DNA of 64,000 nt from Chitinophagaceae bacterium (lineage in GTDB: Bacteria > Bacteroidota > Bacteroidia > Chitinophagales > Chitinophagaceae). Location of the stretch: the NCBI GenBank assembly GCA_016721085.1, contig JADKJI010000005.1, positions 186,001 to 250,000 of the forward strand, read 5' to 3'. Both the position numbers and the translations under genes were made by a program. The notes below the pieces were generated by a model. It was not told the origin of the DNA, did not search any database, and saw only the letters and a list, made by a program, of their open reading frames with translations. Shown piece by piece: positions 53,138 to 62,500 of the stretch. Each line of letters starts with the position of its first letter. The stretch's first letter is position 1.

Positions 53138-53390
53138 CGGGGAGAAAAGACAAATACGAGTAGGGGAGTTAGGAAGGAGGGTAGTAAGGAAGGAGAAAAT
53201 ATATCCTTAATTGCTGGTAAAAATATAACCGCAGAGGCGCAGAGACGCAGGGGACATTCCTCTGCGTCTCTGCGTCTCAGCGGTTTAAAATTTATTTAAG
53301 CAACTTCTCTACTTGTTTGTATTTGTACTTTCTACTTCCCTACTACCCTCCTTCCTAACTCCCCTACTTGTATTTGTCTTTTCTCCCCCG
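53138..53390. repeat. Nested inverted repeat, F4 arms around an F1 palindrome
   Basis: Outer arms at 53138-53198 and 53329-53390 are near-perfect inverted copies (CGGGGAGAAAAGACAAATAC and its complement, plus the TAGGGGAGTTAGGAAGGAGG tract). An F1 palindrome (about 53226-53286) lies inside. The same outer tract occurs in direct orientation at 970-1197. It occupies almost all of the 356-base gap between mazG-like and glyQS genes. Confidence 0.85.
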
Positions 53391-53393
53391 ACT

Positions 53394-53711
53394 TTATTTA
53401 TGCCTCTCCGAATCCCGCGCCGTCTTCTTCTCAAAATTCTTCTTCAACGCCTCCGTTAAATCCACACCGGTTTGGTTGGCCAGGCAGAGTAAAACCCACA
53501 ACACATCCGCCATTTCGTCTCCCAGGTCACGGCCCTTATCGGATTCCTTGAAGGTTTGTTCACCGTAGGTGCGGACCATGAGACGCGAGAGCTCGCCCAC
53601 CTCTTCCATCAATATGCCGAGATTGGTGAGTTCACTGAAATATCTTACGCCGATGGTTTTAATCCATTGGTCTACTTGCAGTTGTGCTTCTTTTAATGTT
53701 ATATCTGACAT
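53394..53711 (-). CDS. MazG-like nucleotide pyrophosphohydrolase
   Basis: A 105-residue all-alpha NTP-PPase of the MazG/dUTPase-like type. Acidic metal-binding residues occur as EEVGELSRLMVRTYGEQ (about 30-46) and the DLGDEMADVLWVLLCLA (about 61-77) E-x-x-D pattern. It would hydrolyse a nucleoside triphosphate to the monophosphate. Its ATG overlaps the dtd stop by one base (TAATG), so translation of the two is coupled. Confidence 0.88.
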   Translation of the reverse strand: MSDITLKEAQLQVDQWIKTIGVRYFSELTNLGILMEEVGELSRLMVRTYGEQTFKESDKGRDLGDEMADVLWVLLCLANQTGVDLTEALKKNFEKKTARDSERHK

Positions 53712-54163
53712 TACTCCTTGTTTTTTGTGTCAATGATTATGGTAACCGGACCGTCGTTCAACAAGCCCACTTTCATATCGGCACCAAATTCTCCCGTGCC
53801 GATGGGTTTGCCAAGGTCTTGCTCCAGCTGTTTTATCAGTTTTTCGTACATGGGGATGGCGATTTCTGGTTTGCTGGCCTTGATATAGGAGGGCCGGTTG
53901 CCTTTTTTGGTGGAGGCCTGTAAGGTGAATTGGCTCACCAGAAGTATTTCGCCCCCAATATCCTTAACAGATAAATTCATAACTCCCTCACTATCATCAA
54001 ATATGCGAAGATTAGCAATTTTACCACTAAGCCATACAATATCTTCCATGGAATCAGCGTCCTCTATGCCGGCAAGGACTAACAAACCTTTTGAGATGGA
54101 GGAACGTACCACATTATCAATAGTGACACTGGCTTGTGAAACACGCTGAATTACTGCCCGCAT
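53711..54163 (-). CDS. dtd: D-aminoacyl-tRNA deacylase
   Basis: A 150-residue full-length DTD that hydrolyses D-amino acids (and glycine mischarged on tRNA-Ala) from tRNA. It begins MRAVIQRVSQASV and has the active-site motif SQFTLQAS (about 77-84) and the C-terminal NDGPVTIIID, with Asp replacing the usual third residue of the Gly-cisPro-like NxGPVT segment. It precedes the MazG-like gene by a one-base overlap, so the two proofreading or clean-up enzymes share an operon. Confidence 0.95.
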   Translation of the reverse strand: MRAVIQRVSQASVTIDNVVRSSISKGLLVLAGIEDADSMEDIVWLSGKIANLRIFDDSEGVMNLSVKDIGGEILLVSQFTLQASTKKGNRPSYIKASKPEIAIPMYEKLIKQLEQDLGKPIGTGEFGADMKVGLLNDGPVTIIIDTKNKE

Positions 54164-54179
54164 AGCTTTTTATAATTTT

Positions 54180-54187
54180 TACCTTTG
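54180..54187 (+). promoter_or_regulatory. Bacteroidota -7 box for arfB
   Basis: TACCTTTG fits TAnnTTTG and ends 4 bases before the arfB ATG, so the message may be nearly leaderless. Confidence 0.5.
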
Positions 54188-54191
54188 AAGG

Positions 54192-54599
54192 ATGAAGATA
54201 GAAGTTTCAAAAGAAATTCGATTTACCACCGCCCGTAGCGGAGGAAAAGGGGGGCAGAATGTAAACAAGGTGGAAACCATGGTGATGGGCTATTTTCATC
54301 CGGCCAACTCAATGTTGCTGACGGATGACCAGAAGACTCTTATCCTTAAAAAATTGGGCGAAAAGCTTAATTCGGAAGGGTTTTTGCAAGTGAAAAGCCA
54401 GGAATTCAGGAGCCAGTTAGAGAACAAGGCTGCCGTTGTTGAAAAGATGAATGCCTTACTCGAAAAAGCCCTGAAAAAACCAAAAAAACGAATCGCTACC
54501 AAAGTCTCAAAAGCAGCCAAAGAAAAAAGGCTGGAAGGAAAAAAACTCTCCTCCTCCAAAAAAGAAGGACGCAAAAAAGTGACCCGTAACGATTATTAA
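54192..54599 (+). CDS. arfB: Alternative ribosome-rescue factor ArfB (GGQ hydrolase)
   Basis: A 135-residue release-factor-like peptidyl-tRNA hydrolase. The GGQ motif lies in RSGGKGGQNVNKVE (residues 15-28), with Gln22 as the catalytic residue. The C-terminal tail is very rich in lysine and arginine (KKPKKRIATKVSKAAKEKR, about 95-113), as needed to sit in the empty mRNA channel of stalled ribosomes. It is divergent from dtd and 10 bases upstream of the MbnP-like gene. Confidence 0.93.
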   Translation: MKIEVSKEIRFTTARSGGKGGQNVNKVETMVMGYFHPANSMLLTDDQKTLILKKLGEKLNSEGFLQVKSQEFRSQLENKAAVVEKMNALLEKALKKPKKRIATKVSKAAKEKRLEGKKLSSSKKEGRKKVTRNDY

Positions 54600-54609
54600 C
54601 AACCGAACT

Positions 54610-55413
54610 ATGAAACACTCTTTCCAAAAAATTCTCTCTTTTGTTACTATTTCAGCATTTACCTTGCTGACACTTAACGCCTGTAAAAAGGATAAGAGTG
54701 CCGAAGATGTACAATTACCACCTGAGGTGAAAGACCACAATCTGGTTCTAAAATTCAAAGCGGTTATTGATACCGTACCTCTTGAATTTGGAAAGAGCTA
54801 TCAGAATTTTTTCAAGCAATCCTTTTCTGTAAAAACATTCAAGTTCTACGTTCACGGAATAGAAATGATCAATACCGATTCCGGTAAAGTTTTCCGTACC
54901 GGAGCAGATAAATACTTTCTCGTTGATTTTTCAGATTCAACTACAACCGAATTGAAACTGGCTGTGCTTCCCTATCAATACAACCGGTTAGGTATAACTA
55001 TCGGCGTTGATAGTGCCCGCAATGTTAGCGGTGCTCAAACAGGAGCCCTCGACCCGGCGAAAGGAATGTTCTGGACCTGGAATACGGGGTATATAATGGC
55101 CAAACTGGAAGGAACTTCTCCCTCTTCAACAGCACCCGGAGGCGTATTTGAATATCATATAGGTGGATTCAAGGAGCCAGATAATGTGCTCCGCAAACCG
55201 GTATTGCTGTTCCCATTCGGACAAAGCCTTGACCTTAAACCGGGTAAGACAAGCGAAATAACAGTAACAGCTAATATAGGTGCCTGGTTTTATAACCCCC
55301 ACGATATAAAATTCAATGAGAATCCGGTTTGCACTACCCCGGGAGTACTGGCACATCAAATTGCCGACAACTATTCCAAAATGTTTACCGTAATTAGTGT
55401 TGTAAACGAATAA
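54610..55413 (+). CDS. MbnP-family lipoprotein (copper-binding type)
   Basis: A 267-residue periplasmic lipoprotein: signal peptide with lipobox LTLNAC (Cys25). The MbnP fold region runs from about residue 43 (HNLVLKFKAVID) and holds His82 in FYVHGIEM and the highly conserved MFWTWNTGYIMAKLEG (153-168). In characterised MbnP, and in the related MopE/CorA, a tryptophan is oxidised to kynurenine to help bind Cu(I); Trp155 and Trp157 are the candidates here. The next gene, 2 bases downstream, encodes the MbnH-like peroxidase that performs this kind of oxidation. No methanobactin gene is present, so the role in this organism is inferred. Confidence 0.85.
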   Translation: MKHSFQKILSFVTISAFTLLTLNACKKDKSAEDVQLPPEVKDHNLVLKFKAVIDTVPLEFGKSYQNFFKQSFSVKTFKFYVHGIEMINTDSGKVFRTGADKYFLVDFSDSTTTELKLAVLPYQYNRLGITIGVDSARNVSGAQTGALDPAKGMFWTWNTGYIMAKLEGTSPSSTAPGGVFEYHIGGFKEPDNVLRKPVLLFPFGQSLDLKPGKTSEITVTANIGAWFYNPHDIKFNENPVCTTPGVLAHQIADNYSKMFTVISVVNE

Positions 55414-55415
55414 AC

Positions 55416-56459
55416 TTGACCCTACGCTGGACGATATCATTATTTTTATTCTTATTGACGGCTTCTATGCTGATCAATAGCTGTAAAAAGAGTGATACCA
55501 ATCGTAAAGGGCCTACTCCGTTAGCATTCACTGTTCCTCCCGGCTTCCCGCAACCGGTTTATGACTTCAAGGATAATCCATTGACAGAAGAGGGATTTAC
55601 ACTGGGAAGAAAGTTGTTTTATGATGGCAAGTTGTCGAAAGATGGCAATTTCCCCTGTGCCAGTTGCCATCAGCAATTTGCCGCCTTTGCCAATTTTGAT
55701 CACGACCTAAGTCATGGCTTCAACAATCTCTTTACAAAAAGGAATTCACCCGGCTTATTCAATATGGCCTGGCAGAAGGAGTTCATGTGGGATGGTGGCA
55801 TCAACCATCTGGAAGTACAGCCTTTAGCACCGCTTACTGCACCCAATGAAATGGCGGAAGATGTAAACAATATAATTATCAAACTGAAAGCCGATTCCTT
55901 ATATCCGAAATTATTCGATGCTGCTTTTGGTAATCCTGAAATTACCAGCCAAAAAATGCTTTTAGCACTTACCCAATTTGTTGGCTCTATTGTTTCTGCG
56001 AATAGCAAGTATGATAAAGTGAAAAGAGGAGAAGCCAGTTTCAGTTCTGAAGAAGCTACTGGCTACCAGATTTTCCAGGCTAAATGTGCTTCCTGTCATG
56101 CTGAACCTTTGTTCACCGATCTCAGTTACCGAAATACTGGTATGCCTTTAAAAGTGGGATTGATGGATATTGGAAGAATGCGTATCACCAATAAGAGCGA
56201 AGACTCGATGAAATTCAAAGTACCCAGTTTACGAAATGTGATTCCTTCCTTCCCTTATGGTCATGATGGAAGATTCTATACTGTCAAGAATGTGATGGAC
56301 CATTATAGCGATGGTGTACAAAGTGGTCCAACAGTAGACCCATTAGTAAAGAATAAGATACCCCTTTCTATCTTCGATAAATTCTATCTTACCCAATTCC
56401 TCTATACGCTTACCGATTCAAGTTTCATGAAAGATCCGAGGTATTCGGAGCCAAAATAA
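55416..56459 (+). CDS. MbnH-like di-haem cytochrome c peroxidase
   Basis: A 347-residue lipoprotein-type protein (signal with lipobox LINSC, Cys23). It has two haem-c motifs: CASCH at residues 81-85 and CASCHAEP at 224-231. NSPGLFNMAWQKEFMWDGG (110-128) and LRNVIPSFPYGHDGRFYT (near 270) are typical of the bacterial cytochrome c peroxidase/MauG superfamily. MbnH is the member that oxidises a tryptophan of MbnP. Its TTG start is 2 bases after the mbnP-like stop, so the two are co-translated. A TTG start is used because the signal peptide would otherwise be lost. Confidence 0.88.
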   Translation: MTLRWTISLFLFLLTASMLINSCKKSDTNRKGPTPLAFTVPPGFPQPVYDFKDNPLTEEGFTLGRKLFYDGKLSKDGNFPCASCHQQFAAFANFDHDLSHGFNNLFTKRNSPGLFNMAWQKEFMWDGGINHLEVQPLAPLTAPNEMAEDVNNIIIKLKADSLYPKLFDAAFGNPEITSQKMLLALTQFVGSIVSANSKYDKVKRGEASFSSEEATGYQIFQAKCASCHAEPLFTDLSYRNTGMPLKVGLMDIGRMRITNKSEDSMKFKVPSLRNVIPSFPYGHDGRFYTVKNVMDHYSDGVQSGPTVDPLVKNKIPLSIFDKFYLTQFLYTLTDSSFMKDPRYSEPK

Positions 56460-56486
56460 AAATCCCCGTCGCAAGCGACAGGGATT
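56453..56486 (-). terminator. Intrinsic terminator for the hypothetical gene at 56505
   Basis: AATCCCTGTCGC-TT-GCGACGGGGATT (one mismatch, 12-bp stem at 56461-56486) is followed by a T-rich TTTTATTTT on the minus strand. It overlaps the mbnH-like stop codon region, and the two genes are convergent. Confidence 0.75.
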
Positions 56487-56504
56487 AGAATTCTTATCTA
56501 TTTA

Positions 56505-57164
56505 TTAATTCTTTCTGCGTCCTTTTAATGCTTCGAGAATCTGCATCTGCTTTTCCAGTTCTGTACGTTGAGTAGACTGGTCGGTGCTATTCTGAGTTTG
56601 TTTTTCCTGTAGGGCTAATACCTTTTTCTGTAAGTCAGTTGAATCTTTGCTGAGGTCTGTCATCTTCATATTCACTTTCTTCACTAGTTCTTCCTGAGCT
56701 TTAATATCCTGCTCCAATTTATAGGCCTCAATATAGGGCAACAATTTCTCCATCAGTTCTTTCGCCTTATCCATCAGGTCCGGATCAGTAGTGGTGGTAG
56801 CGAAATCATCTGGCCCTTTCCCTACTACCAGGTAAACAGCTGATTCATTCTTGTTCTTACCGCCTCTGCGTTCGGTCTTGAAATAAAGGTCAACGTCACG
56901 ATGTGCGTTGGGAAGACGTGCTCCTTTGAATTCGTAGAAATTACTTTTCGAAAGACTGATAAGGCTTTTATTTTCTTTTCCTTTATTTCCTAACTGATCC
57001 ATCTTCTCTTTGATGGCACCTTCCACTATCTCCTGAGAATACTGGGTGTATAGAACCACAGCCTGGCGGCTTTTCTTTTGAAGATCAATCTGACCCATCT
57101 GAACCTGTGAGAAAACAGACAAGGTTACAAGCAGAAAAGTCAGTAAAGTAAATATCCGTTTCAT
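56505..57164 (-). CDS. Hypothetical secreted coiled-coil protein
   Basis: A 219-residue protein with a signal peptide (MKRIFTLLTFLLVTLSVFSQ). A compact domain (about 25-130, including KSNFYEFKGARLPNAHRDVD) is followed by a long heptad-rich coiled coil (about 150-215, KVNMKMTDLSKDSTDLQKKV). I do not recognise the family. The Gln-rich, acidic coiled coil suggests oligomerisation or a scaffold role in the periplasm. It is convergent with the mbnH-like gene and divergent from the flippase gene. Confidence 0.7.
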   Translation of the reverse strand: MKRIFTLLTFLLVTLSVFSQVQMGQIDLQKKSRQAVVLYTQYSQEIVEGAIKEKMDQLGNKGKENKSLISLSKSNFYEFKGARLPNAHRDVDLYFKTERRGGKNKNESAVYLVVGKGPDDFATTTTDPDLMDKAKELMEKLLPYIEAYKLEQDIKAQEELVKKVNMKMTDLSKDSTDLQKKVLALQEKQTQNSTDQSTQRTELEKQMQILEALKGRRKN

Positions 57165-57247
57165 GTTTTATAAATATTTTAGTGTTAGAAAGACAAATTT
57201 AAACCCTGTTTTGGTTGCATGGCTCAAAAATTGTAACCCGCAACACA

Positions 57248-57255
57248 TAAATTTG
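57248..57255 (+). promoter_or_regulatory. Bacteroidota -7 box for the flippase
   Basis: TAAATTTG fits TAnnTTTG and lies 16 bases before the TTG start at 57272. No clear -33 element at 17-23 bases was seen. Confidence 0.45.
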
Positions 57256-57271
57256 TTCAAATTCTTCCTAC

Positions 57272-58789
57272 TTGAGTGGTATTAAAAAGCTAGCCGGACA
57301 GACTTTATGGTATGGCGCTCCGCGTATCCTTGCCCGTTTCCTGAACTTCGGTATCAGTTTGCTGGGGTTCCGGCTATTTGATCCAAACGAATCTTATGCC
57401 TTTACCCAGATTTATGCAGTTGTCCCCTTTCTAAATATTCTTTTCACCTACGGACTGGAAACCAGCTATTTCCGATTCGCCCAAACAAAGGATAGGGAGA
57501 AGCTATATAATACCCTGAACGTATCCATACTGGCAACAACTGTCTTATTTACCGCCTTCCTCTTCTTGTTCAAAGGGTCTATAACAGATTTTATCGAAAT
57601 GAAAGCCCATCCAGAGTATGTAACCTGGATGATCGGGATTGTTTTTTTTGATACGCTTTACACGCTACCGATGAGTAAGCTGCGATTGGAAGAAAGACCC
57701 CGAAAGTTCGCTTTCATAAACGTCTTCTCAATTTTGCTCAACATAAGCATCGTAGTCTTCTTTTACTATATAGCTGCTCCTGCCCATGCCAAAGACCCCT
57801 ATACATTTCTGGGTACTTTATATGATCCCGAAGTAGGAATCGGATATTTCATCATCGCCAATCTGGTGGCAAGTGCTGTTTCCCTGCTGCTTTTGTATAA
57901 GGAATTTGCTGTGTTCCGTTTCAAGTTCGATTTCAGTCTATGGAAAGAAGTGATGCATTATTCCTATCCGTTAATTATTGTTGGCTTCGGCGGAATGATC
58001 AATGAAATGCTGAGCCGATTGGTATACCAGAAAGTGCTTCATCTCGACGAAAAAACAGAGCAGTTTGAATTAGGTGTTTTTGGAGCAAACTATAAATTGG
58101 CTGTTTTAATAACCATATTTATCCAGGTTTTCAAGCTTGCTGCAGAACCTTTCTTCTTCAATCAATCAAAAAACGAAAACGCTCAAAAGACCTACGCAAG
58201 GGTGATGAAATTTTTCGTTATTGCCTGCTGCTTTATGTTCCTTGGAGTGGCCTTATTCCTGGAATTCTGGAAAATACTTATTGCCTCAAAACATGAAGAA
58301 TATGCTCAGGGCATCAACATAGTACCGATACTTACTATGGGAAGTGTTTTTCTGGGCATCTATTATAATCTTTCCATCTGGTACAAACTGACCAACAAGA
58401 ATATGTTCGGTGCCTATATAACCATTGCAGGTGCTGTTTTGACTATTGTTCTAAATATGATTCTAGTACCGCAATTCCACTATTTTGGTGCCGCCTGGGC
58501 AACTTTCTTATGTTATGCGTTTATGATGGTGATAAGCTATACGCAAGGACAGAAGTATTATCCCATTCCATATGCAAAGAAAAAACTGATCACTTATCTG
58601 GTCATTTGCACCCTTCTTTATATTGTTCATGAATTGATAACAAGGCCAATTGCTGACCACAAAAGCATGACTTATAAAGTAGTCTATTTCGGCTCTGCTA
58701 TTTTAGAAATCGGAGCGTTCGCCTTACTCATCCTTAAAGTGGAAAAGAAAGAATTACAACGATTACCAGTGGTTGGGAAATATCTTTAA
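57272..58789 (+). CDS. Polysaccharide flippase (MATE/Wzx-like) family protein
   Basis: A 505-residue inner-membrane protein with about fourteen membrane segments. It has the fold and motifs of oligosaccharide flippases: LAGQTLWYGAPRILARFLNF at the start, YALTQIYAVVPFLNILFTYG-like sequence near 45-65, and LYNTLNVSI. It would move lipid-linked sugar repeat units for surface polysaccharide. The start is TTG at 57272, because a stop lies nine codons upstream in frame and no ATG precedes the first membrane segment. No glycosyltransferase or polymerase gene is adjacent. Its stop overlaps the stop of the convergent hydrolase gene (TTAA, 58786-58789). Confidence 0.88.
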   Translation: MSGIKKLAGQTLWYGAPRILARFLNFGISLLGFRLFDPNESYAFTQIYAVVPFLNILFTYGLETSYFRFAQTKDREKLYNTLNVSILATTVLFTAFLFLFKGSITDFIEMKAHPEYVTWMIGIVFFDTLYTLPMSKLRLEERPRKFAFINVFSILLNISIVVFFYYIAAPAHAKDPYTFLGTLYDPEVGIGYFIIANLVASAVSLLLLYKEFAVFRFKFDFSLWKEVMHYSYPLIIVGFGGMINEMLSRLVYQKVLHLDEKTEQFELGVFGANYKLAVLITIFIQVFKLAAEPFFFNQSKNENAQKTYARVMKFFVIACCFMFLGVALFLEFWKILIASKHEEYAQGINIVPILTMGSVFLGIYYNLSIWYKLTNKNMFGAYITIAGAVLTIVLNMILVPQFHYFGAAWATFLCYAFMMVISYTQGQKYYPIPYAKKKLITYLVICTLLYIVHELITRPIADHKSMTYKVVYFGSAILEIGAFALLILKVEKKELQRLPVVGKYL

Positions 58790-59436
58790 AGTCCGGCATG
58801 CAACAGATAACCGTTGGTGCGTCTTTCAATACCAATTGTAGTTGCGGGTCCATGACCGGAATAAACGATCACATCGTCGGGCAAAGGCAGTAATTTGTCT
58901 GCAATGCTCTTGAACAATGTCTCTGTATCGCCACCCGGCAAATCGGTCCTGCCTACACTGCCCCTGAATAGCACATCGCCACTGATAATGAAGTTTTGTG
59001 TTTTTGAATAAAAGCAGATACTTCCGGGGGAATGGCCTGGGGTAAGAAGAATATCGAGTATATCCTCCCCAATTTTCACCTGATCGCCTTCTTCCAGAAA
59101 TACCAATGGGCCACTGTAATTTTCAAAAGGCAGGCCCCATTTGGCACCACTGGCCGGTCCGTGTTCCAAAACCAATTCTTCCAGCTTATGGAGATGAAGG
59201 GAGAGGCCATAGGTTTCATGGACGAACTTGTTCCCGAAAATATGATCGAGATGGCAATGGGTATTTAACAAAAATTTAGGCGCGAGTTTTGCCTCTACTA
59301 TAAACGCTTGCAGAGCCTCCCGCTCAGCGGAAAAATAACATCCCGGATCTATAATGGCGCACCAACCCTGCTCGTTATAAATTACGTATGTATTCTCCTG
59401 GAGGGGGTTGAAAGTAAACTGTTTAACTGTAAGCAT
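58786..59436 (-). CDS. Glyoxalase II-like metallo-beta-lactamase-fold hydrolase
   Basis: A 216-residue dinuclear zinc hydrolase. THCHLDH (about 59-65), LTPGHSPGSICFY (about 132-144), GDVLFRGSVGRTDLPGG (about 153-169) and the C-terminal GHGPATTIG are the standard metal-ligand and core motifs of the glyoxalase II/YcbL group. It probably hydrolyses a glutathione-type or other thioester, but no thiol-specific domain is present. It is convergent with the flippase gene and divergent from the large outer-membrane protein gene. Confidence 0.9.
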   Translation of the reverse strand: MLTVKQFTFNPLQENTYVIYNEQGWCAIIDPGCYFSAEREALQAFIVEAKLAPKFLLNTHCHLDHIFGNKFVHETYGLSLHLHKLEELVLEHGPASGAKWGLPFENYSGPLVFLEEGDQVKIGEDILDILLTPGHSPGSICFYSKTQNFIISGDVLFRGSVGRTDLPGGDTETLFKSIADKLLPLPDDVIVYSGHGPATTIGIERRTNGYLLHAGL

Positions 59437-59512
59437 ATTGACACCTGTTCCCTTTCAAAATTGCACTGGAAAGAGAGATTTGTTTTATCTTTAAAAATAT
59501 TAATGTCTGGAT

Positions 59513-62500
59513 ATGCAATTTCATCAGTTTAACCGAAGAAGAAAAGAATTATTATTGACGCTGTTGGCATTGGTAACAAGCTGGGTGACCATAGCCCAGG
59601 TTAGTACCGTGGAATTTGGAAAAAACAGGGTCCAGTACAGGAAGTTCAAGTGGCAATACCTGCAAACCCCCAATTTCAACACATATTTCTACGAAGACGG
59701 GAAAACCCTTGCCAATTATGTGCTGCAGATTGCGGAGAAAGAATTACCCGCTATTGAACAGTTTGTGGAGTATGGTTTACAGCGCCGCGCCAATATCGTA
59801 ATCTATAACCACTTCAATGAACTGGAGCAATCGAATATCGGATTGAACCTCGACTGGCAAACTACAGGAGGTATCACCAAACTAGTGAACAATAAGATGA
59901 TTGTTTACTTCGATGGCAACCACGAACACCTTCGCCGGCAAGTACGTCAGGGTATTGCCAGGGTATTGGTGGAGAATATCCTCTTTGGTGATGACCTGGG
60001 TGAATTCGCAGCCAATCAAACCCTGCTCGACCTTCCCAAGTGGCTGGTTGATGGTTATGTTGACTACGTTGCTGAAGAATGGAATGCCGAACTGGATGAT
60101 GAACTGAAATCAGCCCTCCTCTCTGGTGAATACAAAAATTTCTATCAGTTAGCGTATGAAAAGCCTTTACTGGCCGGACATGCATTCTGGTACTATTTCG
60201 CTAAGAAATTCAAACGCGAGAACGCCACTTACTTCTTATATCTCTCAAGAGTATACCGTAATCTGAACAGCGCCTCTGGAAGAATCTGTAAGATGAAATT
60301 CAAGGATGTGCTGAAACAGTTCATGGTAGATAACGAGGAACTATATTCGAATGACCTTCGTGGCCGTCGTGATATACCAAAAGGAACTGTATCTATTGTT
60401 GAGGATATAAAGAAAGATCGCGACTTCCTTCACTTCACACCCAACCCTGCTCCCCGCAGCCAGACATACGCTGTTGTGGAATTCATAAAAGGCCAATACT
60501 GTGTGGTTCTTTATGAAAACATGGTAGACCGCAGAGTATTGCTGAAAACCGGTGTTCGTGTTCAGGAGAATGAAGTAAACCCTAACTATCCATTGCTGGC
60601 ATGGGATGGAAAAGGAACAAGACTTGCCTGTATGTACTGGAGTAAGGGTAAGACAAAATTATTCGTATACGATCTGGTAGCCCATTATAAGAAAATAAAG
60701 ATGGACATCAACCATTTCGAACAGGTACAGGAGATGTCGTATATGCTCGACAACAATACTCTTCTGTTAAGCGCTGTAAGAAAAGGGCAACCGGATATCT
60801 TCATTTACAAGATCGATAAGGACAAGTTTGAACAAGTGACGAATGATTCTTATGCTGACCTGGATGCTTCTTTTGTAGCCTTCCCAAGCAAGCAAGGTAT
60901 CATCTTCTCTTCCAACCGTCCTAATGCCACAGTAAAAGGAAGTGATACAGGAATAGCCAACAACCGTTTCAATATCTACCTCGCCGATATCTATAACAAG
61001 AGTGAGTTCCGTCAGATATCTCAATTAACTAATCTCAAATTCGGTAACGCACGTTACCCAATGCAATACAATACCTCACACTTCACCTTCATCAGTGATG
61101 AGAGCGGTATAGGAAACCGTTTTGCTGGTTTCTTCACAACACAAAGAACAGGACTGGATAGTGTATATGTAGTGGGTGACGAATTCCTTCGCAATCCAGA
61201 TGACCAGGAATTAGATTCTACTTTAAAAGCCTGGGGCAAAACTGAACCAGATAGCGTATTCGCTTTCTCAGTAACAAAAGATTCTGTTTATTCATTTGCT
61301 CTTACCAATTATCAGAGTAGTCTGAAGGAAACAAAGATTGCAGGTGATAAAGGCTTGGTGAGTGAAGTACGTCAGCAAGGCAACCTGAAATTCCTTTACA
61401 AGCTGAAAGTGGATGAAACGGCGTTGAAGCGCAGGAATATCAACCCACGTCCTACTGATTATCGTAAGAAAACAATCGCTGACGCTCAATTAGCAGCAGG
61501 TTCTGAAATACAGATTTCCGATAAAGCACCTTCACCAGAAGATTCAGTAAAGAAGGACACCGATATCTTCAATACAGGATTTGAAAAAGAAGCGGGTGAT
61601 TCGTTGGAAAAGAAACTCACAAAGCCAGGCTTTGAACCAGATCCTATTGCTAAAAAAGCAAGACTGTTTGATTATAAATTGAAATTCTCTGCTGATAATT
61701 TCTCTGCAGCTTTCAATAACGATGTACTCATCAATCGTTATCAACCGTATACTGGTGCATTGCCAGTAGTACTGCAAAGTGGAGGATCCTTTAACGGTAT
61801 GCTGAAAGCTTCCGTTTTCGATTTGTTTGAAGACATACGTTTCTCAGGAGCTATCCGTTTGCCATTGATCAGTGGTAATGGCGGTGGTGCGAGCTTCGGA
61901 ACAGGTGGTGTAGGTGTATTTGTTCCAGTAAACCAATCACTGTTCGATGGTGGTGGTGAGTGGTATGCAAGAGTTGATTATCTGAAGAAGAGAATGGATT
62001 ATTCATTGATCTATTATCGCCAGACCAATCTCGGTCTTGTGAATGGTGTGAACCAATCCAACAAACTCTACGAAGGTAAATTGTACTCAAACCTATTCCA
62101 GGGAACTATCAAATACCCTATCGATCGCGTAAGAAGCGTTCGTTTATCAGCAGGACTTCGTATGGATAAGGTGGCAGTGCGTGCGAGTGATTTCGATTCC
62201 AGTGCGTTGAAATCACCTGACCTTAACAAACAGACATTCGCTCTTTCCAAGCTGGAATATATATACGATAACACCATCATGAAGACCACCAATATCATGA
62301 ATGGACTTCGTTATAAATTATATGCCGACCTGATGTCGTTGGTATCCGATCCAAAAGATGGCAGTACTGCCAATAAAGGTCGTTTATCTTTCAACTTCGG
62401 TGGCGACCTTCGTTACTACTACCCTATCTACCGCAATTTCATTTGGGCGGGAAGGGCAGCAGCCGATTTCAGCTGGGGTGATCAAAAAATCATCTACTAT

